From Xiphophorus maculatus (taxonomy: Eukaryota; Chordata; Actinopteri; Cyprinodontiformes; Poeciliidae): a stretch of 64,000 nucleotides of DNA. Location: NCBI RefSeq assembly GCF_002775205.1, contig NC_036455.1, forward strand, positions 5,246,501-5,310,500, written 5' to 3'. This document shows, piece by piece, positions 13,291 to 25,322 of this stretch (within the stretch, counting starts at the first letter, position 1; each line of letters starts with the position of its first letter). The notes beneath the pieces are model-generated. The model made no database searches, had not been told where the DNA came from, and saw only the letters and a program-made list of their open reading frames with translations. The translations under genes were made by a program, and so were the position numbers.

Positions 13291-13555
13291 AGGAGCGGCA
13301 CATACCAGAAAAAATAGCAAATTACACTATGATGCTTGTTAAATATCCATCATATCAAGAAGAAAACCGATTTAAATATATTTCACTTAATAAAGGGTTG
13401 GACCCTCTCTCAGTAACACATGTATAAGATACAAAAAATAGGATATTGTGAAAAATCTCAATAGTATTTGTCGCTTATTTCAAAATCTAAAACTCATTAA
13501 ATATGCACAGAAGAAATATTTCCGTCCTTTATTGCAGTTTTGTTTATCATGCGTT

Positions 13556-14080
13556 CAGAGCTGGTAACTAGTTACATTTACTTGAGTAACCTTTAGGAAA
13601 GAAATGTACTTTTGGGAGTATTTTTACTACGCCATACTTTTTACTTTTACTAGAGTAATTTTATTATGAAGTATCACTACTCTTAGTCGAGTAAGATTTT
13701 TGAATACTCGACCAACTGTGAATAACTGAATGGAGAGAAAACTTGTTTTAACCAAAAAATTAACAAGACACAGACACACACCTGCAGTTTAAAAAGAAAA
13801 AGTTTCATCACATATATATTGAAAGAATATATGAATTATTTTCATTTTAGTATTTAAAATACCAACATTTCCACATAATTATAGTTTGGTCATTCTTTTG
13901 ATGTCATTGTCAAATATTAAATGACTGATGTTTTGATCAGTTGCTCTTGAGTAATCTTTACACCAAATACTTGAGTATATTTTCATGGACGGCTACTTTT
14001 TACTTTTACTTGAGTAAAAATATGTTGAAGAAGTGCTACTCTTCCTTGAGTATGATTTTTGGGTCCTCTGTCCACCTCTG
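13556..14080. mobile_element. hAT-like non-autonomous element
   Basis: The element starts CAGAGCTGG and ends CCACCTCTG, so the termini are inverted CAGAGNTGG repeats. Flanking octamers CATGCGTT (13548-13555) and CATGGGCT (14081-14088) agree at 6 of 8 positions, as for an aged 8-bp hAT target duplication. The body carries the repetitive ACTTTTTACTTTTACTTGAG motif in several copies. The same family is inserted in the exosc7 pseudogene at 54997-55177. No transposase is present. Confidence 0.72.
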
Positions 14081-15490
14081 CATGGGCTACAGATAAAGAA
14101 AACACACATTTTAGTGTCTCTGTAAATTAGGATACTGGGAAAAGTTATAGCCAATTCATAGAAAGTTAAGTGGAAGGAAAAAAGTACACCCACAACAGGA
14201 ACAATCGCATTCTTGAGAGGATTGTCAAGCAAAATTCACAGAGGTTGGGTTGGACAGCATGTTTTAAATGTATAGGAATTATAATTGAGGACAAACTGCT
14301 GTTAGCAGCAAGAACAGAGCGGAGGAGACCTCTTTAAAAAGGACAGCAGAGGAACAGAATCAAATGGTCAACCTACAGGATTTAATAATGAAAAATCTCA
14401 AAAATAGAAGATGTAGAAAGTTACACCAAATAAGGTGGTGTGCCTTCCTGTGGCAATGAAACACAGTAGGATATACAGTATAAATTTTGTTTTTATATTC
14501 ACTTTCCTTTGTGTCAAGACAAAGATGGGTCTTTATTTGGCCTTGACAGTAACAATTTTATTGAACCCATTTCCTGAGTTATGAACATTATACATCTGTC
14601 TCACTTGAAAGTCAAGTTTTCTTGTCTTTCCAGTCTTCAAGTTTGGCTAAAACATGAAATTCCTTCCCACTAATCCTACTAATACCACCTTAAAGGTTGG
14701 ATTTTTCTAAATTTTACATTGTGGCACAATGACACCACAGCAATGCATTAATTTTCCCTGCATCAATGAAACTCTAAAAGCCTCATCCTCCAGGTATCAA
14801 CCTGCGCTCGTCCCCGTTGGCACAATCACGGCCATGACAACCAGAATAAAAAGGTCACGCTAATGAGAGCCGGACAGAGGAGCATCGCAGGCTCTTGGAA
14901 AACTGCAGGCATTGTGTTGAGAAATCGAAGGCCTACCAGATGAAGCGCTGCAGGACTCTTAGATAGACGGATATATTCTGCTGTGCATCAGCTGACGCAG
15001 TCACAGAGATCAATAAAACTGAGTAAAAAAAGCCACATCTCTCCAGGCAACACAGAGTCAATGGTTGTTAAAAGCTTGTGCTTGGAGTCAGGCTGGAGTC
15101 AGCTGCATTTCATCATAAGAGCACATTGTCCAGTGGAAGATTAAAAGTTTTCACTATTATACAAGCACATATTTCCTGAAAACCTTTTCAATCTTAATTT
15201 CTTTTTTTGGCTTCTGTAGCGTTTGGTCTCTGAGGTCATCAAGGGTTATTATTCATGTTCCTCCACACCATCTGCATGTCAGCATCTTTCCTTCAAGAAA
15301 GTCTCTTTTCCTCATATTTAGTTAAAATATCCATTTACTTTGCACACGCTCTGCTACCTTCATAAAATAACGCATAAAAATCTTTCTTAGCACTGAAAAC
15401 CAAGCTATTACCAACAGAGCATAATACCCACTGTGAGGCATGGTGGTGGCAGCTCATGATCATAAGTCAACGTCAATTTATTTACAAAGC
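14081..15490. other. Intergenic, nothing recognised
   Basis: AT-rich sequence between the osbpl10 promoter and a hAT-like element. No coding frame, RNA gene or bounded repeat could be supported. Confidence 0.4.
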
Positions 15491-15498
15491 ACTTTAAC

Positions 15499-15869
15499 TA
15501 GGAGTGCACCGATTTATCAACCAGTCAATTTCCTTAATTTTGAGATATTGTGGTCGCTGCTACTTACGTATGGAGCTGATTTCACTTGCAGATATTTTCT
15601 ACCTCTGCAAATGTTTAAAACTCAACCACTTCCTCTTCTGCTCTGCTGTGAGAAAGGTTTGACTGACAGACCGGCCCACCAGGTCATGTCTGCACGCTAG
15701 CAGTTAACAATAGTCACCTCACTGTTGCCATTTCAGCGACTTTCTTGTCATATTTAATGACATTTCAGACAAAAAATTGGTATCGGCCCAAATCTGAATC
15801 AGGCTCTTTAAGGCTCTTTAAAGATCGGTAACCGGCGATCGGCCAAAAACTGTAATTGGTGCGCCCCTA
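15499..15869. mobile_element. hAT-like MITE with perfect 8-bp target duplication
   Basis: The 371-bp element begins TAGGAGTGCACCGAT and ends GGTGCGCCCCTA, imperfect inverted termini of the TAGGGGTGCACCGAT type. It is flanked by the identical octamer ACTTTAAC at 15491-15498 and 15870-15877. An exact 8-bp duplication with these ends is typical of the hAT superfamily. Near its right end the sequence GGCTCTTTAA is tandemly doubled. No transposase frame is present. Confidence 0.88.
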
Positions 15870-15877
15870 ACTTTAAC

Positions 15878-17645
15878 AGATAGCTTGTTACTGCACCAAA
15901 ATGCTTTACATTAAGACCACAGTTAGATCAGACTCAGCAATAAAACACGGCAACTGAAACATATAAGATGGAACTGTGGCTAAAATTATAAACAGTCCCA
16001 AATACTACTCAGTTTTGACCTTCTTCAGTTGAAGCAGAAGAAGGATCACAGTGAGTCCAAGCAGACTCCCAAATCAACAAAACTGCTTCACCTGAAGAGG
16101 AGTGAAGTTTCAGTCAGGTGACCTGAAGATGACCAGGTGGACAACAGATGTCCTCACAATCTGAAAGACCCAAAAAACGTTTGTGAGACAGAGGAGACAT
16201 TCATCGACATGTAGAGATGTCGGATGTTCATAGACGTAAACCAAAGACCCAAATGAATCAAAATGTGTTTCAGCAAAGTTCTGGTGCAAGAGTGTGCACA
16301 CATGTGCAACCAATTTACTCTAACTTTTTTTGCTGTTTACATTTTTTTCTCTAAATAGATTAGATATAATTACTTCTACTTTCATGAAAAAACTGCACTC
16401 TGGACAGCACATTTGGACAGCACACAGTTTTTCAATGTGAGGAAAAACTGACTCCGGAGTCAAAATTCATATTTCTTAAAGCCAAAAGAAAGAAGTCAAA
16501 GCCATAAAATGCAGAGGATTTACTTGAGAAGAAAGTTTTGGCAAGAATTCAATATTGCTGACAGATATCTGTGTGCTTATTAATCTCCTCCCAGCTGCAA
16601 GAACATCCTGCGTCATTAAATAAAGGACATCCTTAAACACTGACAACTTCATTCATCTAACAACAACTGCTGCTGAACTAGTTTTAGATGTATTTTCACA
16701 TGTATAGAGCTTCCTGCTGAACAGAAATCTGCATAAAGTGAGAATGTGAGCATTCAAACTAGTTCTGGTCTTACTTTAGAGTTCTGCTAACCTGACGCTT
16801 GGTTTTCCAAAACATGTTCAGAGTTAACTGCAATGAGGCTCCATGTTTGTGTTTGAAGACTTACAAAAGCTGAGCAACAAATACTTTGTAATAATAATAT
16901 TACTTTACATGTTTCCAATGCACTTGAATAAAGCCACAAGAAACTGCCTTCTGTTAAATCATCTCACTTTTCTTGTCTCCTCATCTTTAATCATTTTTTA
17001 ACCTTCATTTTCTCTGCCAGCCACGATGTTAAATATTTAAGATTCTTTAAAACAGCCGTGGTATTCTCATCGTGACTTTGCTGAAAAGGAACATGCTGCT
17101 TTAAGACTCCGAGGAGTTTGTCCTCGAAGCAGACCTCTAAAACATGAATGAGTTCATTCTCCAGCTCTTTGACTCAGTATGCGTCCAAACTCCTCCTGCT
17201 TCAGATTTATGTTGGCTGAGGCCGACCCTCATCTTCCTCCTCCGCATGTCTGCTCTGCAGCGATTATAGAAGAAGACCCAACATGGCCGTGGCATGAACG
17301 TTCAGGTGGCATCTCATGAATTTTATTCTCTTGCAGTTTCTCTTTTTGACTCTAAATATAATTTATTTATTGTAATATTCAATAAATTGGAGTATGCGTT
17401 CTAATTAGATGCATTTGTCAGATTAAAAGTACTTTTTAAAAATAATCTTTAAGCAATAAATGCAACTATCCTTGGATATTTGGGTTTTCTTCCACATTTT
17501 GATTATGTTCTTATTGATTATTTATGTTCTATAGATCTTGCCATATTAGTTAAATCTGTTGTTTTTAGTTTCTTACTTTATTATTGTGTTTGGATTTATT
17601 TCTCTTAGATCTGTGTTTCTAGTTTGCAGTTCCTTACTTTGTATT
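15878..17645. other. Intergenic, nothing recognised
   Basis: No gene or bounded element could be supported. The sequence is AT-rich with only short random frames. Confidence 0.4.
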
Positions 17646-18008
17646 ACACTGCAAAAACTAACTTATAAGTTTATAAGTTAGTTTGACCTACTAATAAGTT
17701 AGGTCAAACTAACTTATAAGTAACTTTTCATTTAGATATAGGAGCTTGTTTTAAGTAATTTCTTAATATAAATTTTTAAAAGTATTAGTTCTACTACCAT
17801 TAAATACACTTATAATATGCTTTTGTCCCATGTTATTGGTCAACAAATACTCTTTTTTTATCAATATTAAGAAATTATTTACTTAAAGCAAGCTCCTATT
17901 TCTTGCTGAAGTTACTTGTAGCTTAGTTTTGTCTTTTTTCAATTGTGCTAAGATATTTGTGCTAGAAACTAAACAAAAATACTTGGTGAGATTTTGTGTT
18001 TTTTCAGT
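17646..18008. mobile_element. CACTG-ended MITE with internal hairpin
   Basis: The element starts CACTGCAAAAAC and ends GTTTTTTCAGTG, with TA on both outer sides. Its sequence after the internal hairpin is related to the element at 40445-40779, sharing AAGAAATTATTTACTTAAA and the ending ATTTTGTGTTTTT. Positions 17671-17689 and 17701-17719 form a perfect 19-bp inverted repeat with an 11-base loop. No coding capacity. Confidence 0.7.
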
Positions 18009-19311
18009 GTAATTCCTCCCTGCCTTCTTCCTAACTCCATCTTGGAGTGTAAGAGTAAAGAAATCGTAAAAAACATTTTCAGAAAATATGTGAAAACCTT
18101 TACTTCTTGATTATGCACTGTTACTTGTTAGTCTATTACATAAATTGTGGCGTAAGGCTCAAGGAGTATTTAATAGCTTAGTAAGGCAGTGTAACAGGGA
18201 TTCTACCTGTTAAACAGAGGAAAGGAAAGACTTTGGTTTAAAGATGAACATCTCCTCGCTCTGATGCCTTGATTTTCCCATCATGCTTCACCTTCCTTCA
18301 CCGCAAAGCCTGAAAAGTGTGACGAAGAGTTGTGTTAATTGATTAAATCTGTCAGAACTCTCGTTGTAAATCCGCACGCGTTCCTGAAAAGGTCACTTGG
18401 AGAACTTCCGAAGAAGAAGAAGAAGAAGAAGGGGAGAAGGAGGATTTGTCCTGAAGCAGCCGTCAGAATTTGAATAAGCACTGTTGTATGTTATCTGCAG
18501 CTTATCAGCTCTTGGCTGTGTAAGCTTGTCTGTCCTCGTTTCAGATGCACTGCCAATCACTTTGTGTGCTGGAACACGTAATCAGGGAGAGGCCAAAACA
18601 AACCTAGATAATAATTCACAGAAAAACACACTTTAGCCCTGGACTGTTTCTGTGTCCTATTAAAAAAATGCAGGAGTAGATTAACATGTTACTCCTCCTA
18701 ACTGTTCCAGACAGCTGTGGAGATGATTGTTTGTTATGATAACATTTTATCTGCTCTATGGCCACTCTGCAGTCCATCCGAGCTTATCTCATGTGTAAAT
18801 AAGCTCAGGGTCTGCTTTCGCTGTGGTTTCACACCAAGGCGATCTTAACGTTGTGATTACAGGTCAAGCAGGGCACGGCTCCGTCTGAGCGTTTAACGTT
18901 TACAGGAAAGGTGCAATTCGGTCTCAGTACATGCTGTCATGTTTAACGAAGACCAGAAACCTCGCCTGTAAACACCTCATAGAGCTATTGACCCAGTTTG
19001 CTGACGAGGTCAATTCACTCTGTAGTGAGTGTGTATTTGTCTTTGTTTATGTTCCCCATTTAGGAGCTTTTCTATCAGATGTAGTGACTTTCTGAAGGCC
19101 AGTGGAGCTGTAATAGGGACCAAAGCAGACTTACTGCTGCATGTTTATGGAAAAGGTTTGGAGGTATAGTGTTAATTAAATTTAGGTGAAGTTTAGGGTT
19201 TGGAATACTATGATAATAGGAAGGGTTTTGGTAAATGTAAGGCAAAAGCATAAATGAATGGAAGTCAATATAAAGTCCTAAAATGGGTCAGTTACAAACT
19301 TGTATTGTGTT

Positions 19312-19347
<36 letters not shown>

Positions 19348-21174
19348 TGTGTGTGTGGTAGATTTAATTTCTTGGTTTGTGCCAGTGAGTAAATATTTGA
19401 CTGCACTGTGCACCTCAGTTTACTTTTCATTACGAGAGAAAAAGCTTTTAAAAGAATTCACACTCCTTAAATCTATTCATCTCATTTTATCAAGTCACAG
19501 CTACAAACTTCTATACATTTTAGTGAGACTTTATGTGATGGAACAAAGCAAAGCAGTGCATGAATGTAAAGGGGAGGGAAAGTAATTCATGGTTTTCAAA
19601 TTTGAAAAGTGTGGTGTGCACCTGTGTCTGTTTTCTCTGAGTCAATACTTAGTGGAACCAGGTTTTCTGAGATGTCCCACTTATAGAGTTATGAAAAATA
19701 CAAAACTGAAACTAGATTTAAAATAATTATAAAACCCTTTCATTGAGGTTCTTTATTTTTTTGTTCTGGCTTTGTTCTTAGTTTAAAGGTTTCAACATGT
19801 TTAAAGCGAGGATGAGACCGATATGGTGTAAATATACCATATTGATGTAAATATAGTGACGAAACATTAATAAATAAAGATTTTTAATGAGTGATTATTC
19901 AGATTTTTACATAAAAACCTTTTCTTTTTATTTAGGAGTTCACGGTACATTAATGAATATCCTCAATAAGGTAGTCCTTACGTTTCTCTAAAGATTACAA
20001 ATTGTCTGATTTGCAGAATAGCTTGAGCTGAAAGAGATTAGGTAAAGAGGGTCTGAACAGCAATTTTAAAAACTTATGATGTATCCTCAGCAGAGTTTAG
20101 GTTTTACCTGTGACTTGGCCATTCAAATACACAAGTTTGCGTTTATCTAATCAGATCTGTTGTAGCTCCGGTTCTGTGTTTAGAGCTGAACCTTTGCACC
20201 AAATCAAATCCTTTCCAGATTTGTTAAGTTTCCCTCCAGGATTGTGTTTTATTTACCGGCACTTAATCTCATCAACTCCAATCAGCATCGCAGCCCAAAT
20301 GAAGAAAAGCGTCACTGCAGCATAATGCTGCCACTGCCATATTTCATAATAAGACTATAGTGTTCAAAATGATCTGCTCTGTATGTGAGAAAGTTTCAAA
20401 TGACCAGAGGACTTTCTTCGACTTACTTGCAAATATGGAGAAAACATTTTTTATTAAAGTTAAATACTGCAGCTTGAATAAAATGCAACTACATAGCATT
20501 TTTTTGAGAAGTCTGGATTGCTTTATGTGTATTTTGCATGTTGCTTTTGACTGTTGCTCATGGGGAGAGACATTTCAGTGAGCTAAAACTAATAGAAAAA
20601 AAGTAAGCAACCTACTTGCATATTGTATGCGGACTGTTGGATGTAAAATTCATGAGCAGTAAATATTGTGCTAGTTATCAGTATTGGACCAAAGAAAGCA
20701 AGGTCGTTGCAAGCCTTTAAAATTGTGATGCTTTTGATGGGTCAGGTAGACTCAAGAAATTGTAACAGCAGCTGCGTGGGGGGGCACAATTTAATATTTT
20801 GTCAGGGGGCCTAAGATTCCTGGCGGCGCCCCTGATACAAACATCACAATCAAACCCTGGCTCCCTCACAGTTATCAGTTCCTAACAGCCTTCTTTTTGC
20901 ATCATAAAATCCACTCATGTCCTTGAATGCCCTCGATGCAACTCTTCACTGTTGTTTAATTTATTTAGCTCTGATCTGAATATACTAATTAGCTCAACGC
21001 CCACCTCCATGCTCCCCAGCTGCAGCTGCTCTTCTTCCACTCAAAACCTCTCCATATTGACTACATTATATATAAGGAGTTACTATTATTAGAGAAGCTG
21101 GCTCATGTTGCCACGTCTGACAAATGTTGATCAAATGTTGTGAGTTTAGACATGTTATATTCACAATCCTCATT
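18009..21174. other. Intergenic with simple repeats
   Basis: No gene is supported. A GAA-type trinucleotide run lies near 18409-18432 and a GT run at 19312-19358. Short frames here are chance or derive from the simple repeats. Confidence 0.4.
19312..19358. repeat. GT/AC microsatellite
   Basis: An almost uninterrupted run of GT dinucleotides with two point interruptions. The Val-Cys-rich frame across it is an artefact of the repeat. Confidence 0.95.
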
Positions 21175-21377
21175 CAGTGGTGCCCAAAGTTGGTCCTCCA
21201 GTACCGGCACCCTGCCTGTTTTAGTTCTCTCCCTGGTGGTATAACAACCTTTTCAGCACGTCAATGTTCTTCTTAGAACTTCTAATGAGCCGTCATTGGA
21301 TCCAGGTGCGTTAAAGCAGGGAGAGAACTAAAACATGCAGGATGCCGGCCCTCCAGGACCGACTTTGGGCACCACTG
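21175..21377. mobile_element. Palindromic hAT-like MITE, about 203 bp
   Basis: The element begins CAGTGGTGCCCAAAGTTGG and ends with the near reverse complement (CGACTTTGGGCACCACTG). The inverted arms extend about 60 bases, including CTGTTTTAGTTCTCTCCCTG against CAGGGAGAGAACTAAAACAT. The ends resemble hAT termini. I could not find a clean 8-bp target duplication. No coding frame. Confidence 0.75.
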
Positions 21378-21452
21378 TCATAAAAGTAATAAACTCTGCT
21401 TCATAATTTCGCATATGACCAAGTGGACGAGGCTGACCTTCACCTGGGAGAA

Positions 21453-21616
21453 ATAGATGGATGGATGGATAGATAGAAAATCCAAGGATGGATGGATGGA
21501 TTCAAAGATGGATCCAATGATAGATAAATCCAAGTGGACAGACAGATTTAAGGATGGATAGATCCAAAGCTGAATGGTTCCAAGGATGGGTGGATTCAAA
21601 CATGGTTGCATCCAAA
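21453..21616. repeat. GATG-type tetranucleotide repeat region
   Basis: Imperfect GATG/GGAT tetranucleotide repeats with interspersed degenerate units cover this stretch and continue at 21990-22024, on the other side of the piggyBac-like MITE. The MITE therefore seems to have inserted into a minisatellite-like tract. Confidence 0.75.
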
Positions 21617-21622
21617 GATTAA

Positions 21623-21970
21623 CCCTCTATGGCATGACTTTTTATTTTTGTGGGGAAGAAATATTTTCCTGCATTCTTTGGGAGCTTGGTGGTCCCTAAT
21701 TACATGTCAATCATAAAATCGGACTCTGACACCTCCTGGAACCAGATTTGGGTTTGTTGCCTCAGGGTAACATTGGTCTAGAACACCAAGATTGTCTACA
21801 CTGATTATGAGAAATGAAATACAAATCAAACAAAAACTATATTCATAAAAGAACTATTTTTTGGACAAAAATATGTCAAAAATCATGCCCCCCAAAAAAT
21901 AAAATAAAGGAGCAATGTGAGGTACAGCTATGTGGTTTGTTGCCTGAGGGCAACGCCATGCCATAGAGGG
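21623..21970. mobile_element. piggyBac-like MITE, copy 2
   Basis: The second 348-bp copy of the element at 3505-3852, in the same orientation, flanked by TTAA at 21619-21622 and 21971-21974. Read base by base it differs from copy 1 only at 21882. It lies within a GATG tetranucleotide tract. It has no coding capacity, so mobilisation would have depended on a transposase elsewhere in the genome. Confidence 0.88.
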
Positions 21971-22129
21971 TTAACAGACAGATCCGTGAATGGATGATCA
22001 AAAATGGATGGATGGATGGATCTTTAACACCATGGCAGTTGGGAATTAATATTCTGTTCAATCAGTCAATCAATTAATCAAGTTGACTTGCATACCACAT
22101 TTCAGCAACGAGACAGTTCAAGGTGCTTT

Positions 22130-22529
22130 TGTCAGGATTGGGTTTTTCACTGTGAGGATTTGTGTTTTTCTGTGTTTATTTTAAGTTTCTGTGTCTCTGA
22201 GTCTCTGTGTTCTCCTGTCTCCCCTTGATTAGTTCCCAGGTGTGTCTCGTTCCCTGATTACCTCCTGTGTATTTAATGTCACCCGTGTTTCTGTCTTTGT
22301 CGGGTCCTCGTCTCGTCTGGCTGTTTGTCATCTGTCGCGCTGTTGAGTTTGTCGCGTTGTCCATTATTTCACCAGTTGCTGCCAGTGTCGAGCCTTAGCC
22401 TTTCGCTCAGCTGTGCTGCCTGGTTTTTGGACTTTGGATTTGTGTTGTCTTCATTAAAATTGTAATTTTCATTACACCAGCCTGGGTCCTCAGCGTCTGC
22501 CTCACCACCTCCAACCGCACTTCATGACA
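22130..22529 (+). mobile_element. Probable solo LTR, about 400 bp
   Basis: The segment begins TGTCAGGATT and ends TTCATGACA, giving the TG...CA ends and short inverted termini (TGTCA/TGACA) of an LTR. Flanks are GCTTT on the left and GCTTA on the right, a 4-of-5 target duplication. Within it, a TATA-like TGTATTTAA (about 22266) and an ATTAAA signal (22454) are arranged as in an LTR. It is nested in another dispersed repeat (TTTCAGCAAC...TTCAAGGTGCTTT), whose intact relative is at 44521-44570. Strand is inferred from the signals. No internal retroelement genes are present. Confidence 0.6.
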
Positions 22530-23875
22530 GCTTACCATCATAAAAATACAAAGTCATAAAACAACTGTTTGTGTGCTATAGTATTTCAGTTATTTTCCAT
22601 TGTAATACAACAGCAGGGGACTCACAGTGCTGCCTTTTTCTCTTCTTGTACAAAATTCAACTAAATATTTCTGAACTAGACCACATCCACAACACAGCTT
22701 AATAAAACTGGTAAATTCTTACTGCAGGACGATCGTCTCTTCCAAAGTCCTTGCAATTCCCTTTACAGCCTCCCCTAAAATCCCATAATGTTTTTGTTGA
22801 GGTTAAGAAGAGGTCTTATTTTTTTACTACCGTCAAGCTGCCACTTCAGTGTTTAAAAAGAGTATCGACTGACAGAGCTAAAGGTCATGAAAGTCATTAG
22901 ACTAATAAACCCTCCATCTGGGACTGTTTTCTTTTTAAAGTCTCCTCAGATGAGCCAGAGCACAAAAGGTGGACAATGACATGAGACAGCAGTGACAGAC
23001 TTTAAGCTGAAATGTCACTAAAACTCTCCATGGGTTCAATTATTGCTCAATTGGACCCCAATTAGTGTTCTGACTTGACACTTGCGTTCGTCTGAGAAGC
23101 CTTAGGCTGGAAATTTAAAGTGAGGAGATAACAGGTAATGGCTCCAATTTATTCCTGATGTTTCACTTGAACACTCCAGAAATTTAATAGTGTCAAAATA
23201 TGGAGGACGGTTTTCCCCTCGAAGCAGAGAGGAGAATATTCTGATTCTCCTCTGGATTATCATTCCTCTACTCCCTAGTGTCATCGCTCACTGGTTTTAT
23301 AAAAAAAATATATAAAATCACAAACCAGATAAAAACTATAAGAATTAAATCCTTTCAGTAGCTCAGCTTTTTCATTCTTGCTTTGGTCTCATTTTAATAG
23401 CTGCACTATTTTAACAGCCTGCCATAAGTGCACAATTAAAGCAATGATGATACCAATGTGGAGTATTGACTGTCTAATTAAGGTTTTATTGAGTTTTAAT
23501 TAGTTATTAGCTGTTAATCTGACATAAAGCTTTATTAATTAACTAACTGGTAGCTGCTTCTTACATACCAGCTGCAGAAATAGACAATATTTCATCAAAT
23601 ATATAATAAATTCTGGGTTCATAAATAAACTTTATCAAATGTATTTATGATTTATAAATATCCACTAGAATATTCTCTGCATGCTAGGGACATCTACTGG
23701 CTAGAAAGAAAACTCTTGACCAAAGGTTTTAAAAATCATCAAAAAGTCAGTTTCAGCAATGAAAATGTCGACGATGTGGAAAGAAATATAATGTTTATAT
23801 GTTAGAATACAGCAGAAAGCAAAAACTGAGTTTATTTCTATGCAGCAAAGTTTCTACCGGGAAGAGTCACTTGAT
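22530..23875. other. Intergenic, nothing recognised
   Basis: AT-rich sequence without supported genes or bounded repeats. Confidence 0.4.
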
Positions 23876-24213
23876 GAGATCAGAAATTTTGTTCATGCAA
23901 TTTGAAACAAGAATTAAAATTATTCTAAAGTAAATAAGTAGCTATTTTAACTTGATAATGTGAGTGAAAATAATTGAGAAATGTGCAATTTTTTCTTGCA
24001 TAATGTGAAATAATTATTTGGTTTAAATTGCAGCATTCAGTTATAAAAAACAATGTTTAGACAACTTGTCACTTGTTCTTAAATCAACTTCAGAAATTTA
24101 AATTTCTGAGCTAAAACCAAAACAATTTTCTTGTTGACTTAGATTGCATTTTCAAGGCAGCAGGTGGATTTTCATTTTCAAGTTAAACCACCTTTAAATG
24201 TTTTACAGTGTAG
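23876..24213. mobile_element. Dispersed element, inverted copy of 8972-9340
   Basis: This segment matches the reverse complement of 8972-9340 along its length with mismatches and small indels, and ends in TTTTACAGTGTA. The two copies lie in opposite orientation in the window. There is no coding frame; the superfamily is unresolved, though the CACTGTAAAAC end recalls the other CACTG-ended elements. Confidence 0.7.
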
Positions 24214-25073
24214 TCAGTGATGAGTTGAAGTCATACCGTGCAGGACTCGGGCCAGTGTGTTTTATGAGGCTGAAAGTCACTTCAGCCATTAAGAAACATC
24301 ATGTGACAGTTCAATAACTATGAATGTTGGGTTTTATCGTTAGAATAATAAACATGAGAACTTAATTGCTTTTTGTGTCCTTCATCCTGCCTGCAGTGAG
24401 ATGAATCTTGTGAGGCCCAAGGAGCTTCAAAGGTCAGATTAGAAATATCCATCAATTTCTGGCTCAGCTGTTTAGTGTATTTCTAATTAAAAAGGAGAAC
24501 TGCTAATCAGATTAATCTATACACTATATATTTCACTTATTGAATACGAAACCTGTTATAAATCAACTATTTAATGACATTTTAATCTATTGAGATGTAT
24601 CTCTTTTACAAAGTGCCCTTCACTCGTTTGTCCAATTAAGTAAACATTCAGCTGCAGACGATGATACCAGAGGTTCTGATTACTCATGTCTTTATTAAAA
24701 CACATAACTTAAAGGCACATTTATCTTAGTTATCACTTTATGGCTTCCTATTAGGGGAACGATTCTATTCAAGAGCATTGATCCATTACAATTGATACCA
24801 GAGTGGTTTAATGTAATCAGCCCACCTACTGCAGCTCATCAGTATGCAGCAGGGAGAGCAGAAGTCTGGCAGCACTGTTCAAAGGCTCCAGAGTACTTAC
24901 TCACACTCAGGGATATTACCTTAGTATCGATTCTGTGCTGCTTCGCTCGGTATTTATAGGAAAATTGTTTCTGGAATCCTTTCCTTGAAAACACTGTATT
25001 TATAGGGCAAGCCCGGGTTGTTTATTCTTTTATTCCAGCTTGTTCGGAGACAACACATTACCTCTAAAACAGT

Positions 25074-25093
25074 ACTACAATTCCCAGAAGTCC
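25074..25093 (+). promoter_or_regulatory. ZNF143/STAF-type motif upstream of tmem42
   Basis: The sequence ACTACAATTCCCAGAAG closely matches the known ZNF143/STAF promoter motif (ACTACAATTCCCAGAATGC type). It lies about 250 bases upstream of the tmem42 start codon, where such sites are commonly found in housekeeping promoters. Binding is inferred from the motif alone. Confidence 0.6.
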
Positions 25094-25322
25094 ACAGGAG
25101 CTAAACTGTGCTGCGTTTCTGCCACCGTGCGGCCGTGGATAGTAAGTGCAGGGAAATGTGCTCGTTCATTCATACAGTCACTACCATGCAGGCAGCGCGA
25201 CCGGGACCATCTGCGGCAGCAGCAGCAGACATGTAGGGGGGAAAAATAAAGCAAATAAAGGAAGTGGTTAGACATGGACTGAAGAATAATGTGCCTCGGC
25301 TGCCATCTTAACCATCACCATC

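Noticed and set aside
12478-13320. Several long overlapping frames on both strands near the osbpl10 promoter
   Set aside because: They result from the GC-rich, stop-poor composition. Only the minus frame ending in the PH-domain start (12585-12838) has family support and a splice donor.
19283-19585. 100-codon plus frame with Val-Cys repeats
   Set aside because: It is created by the GT microsatellite.
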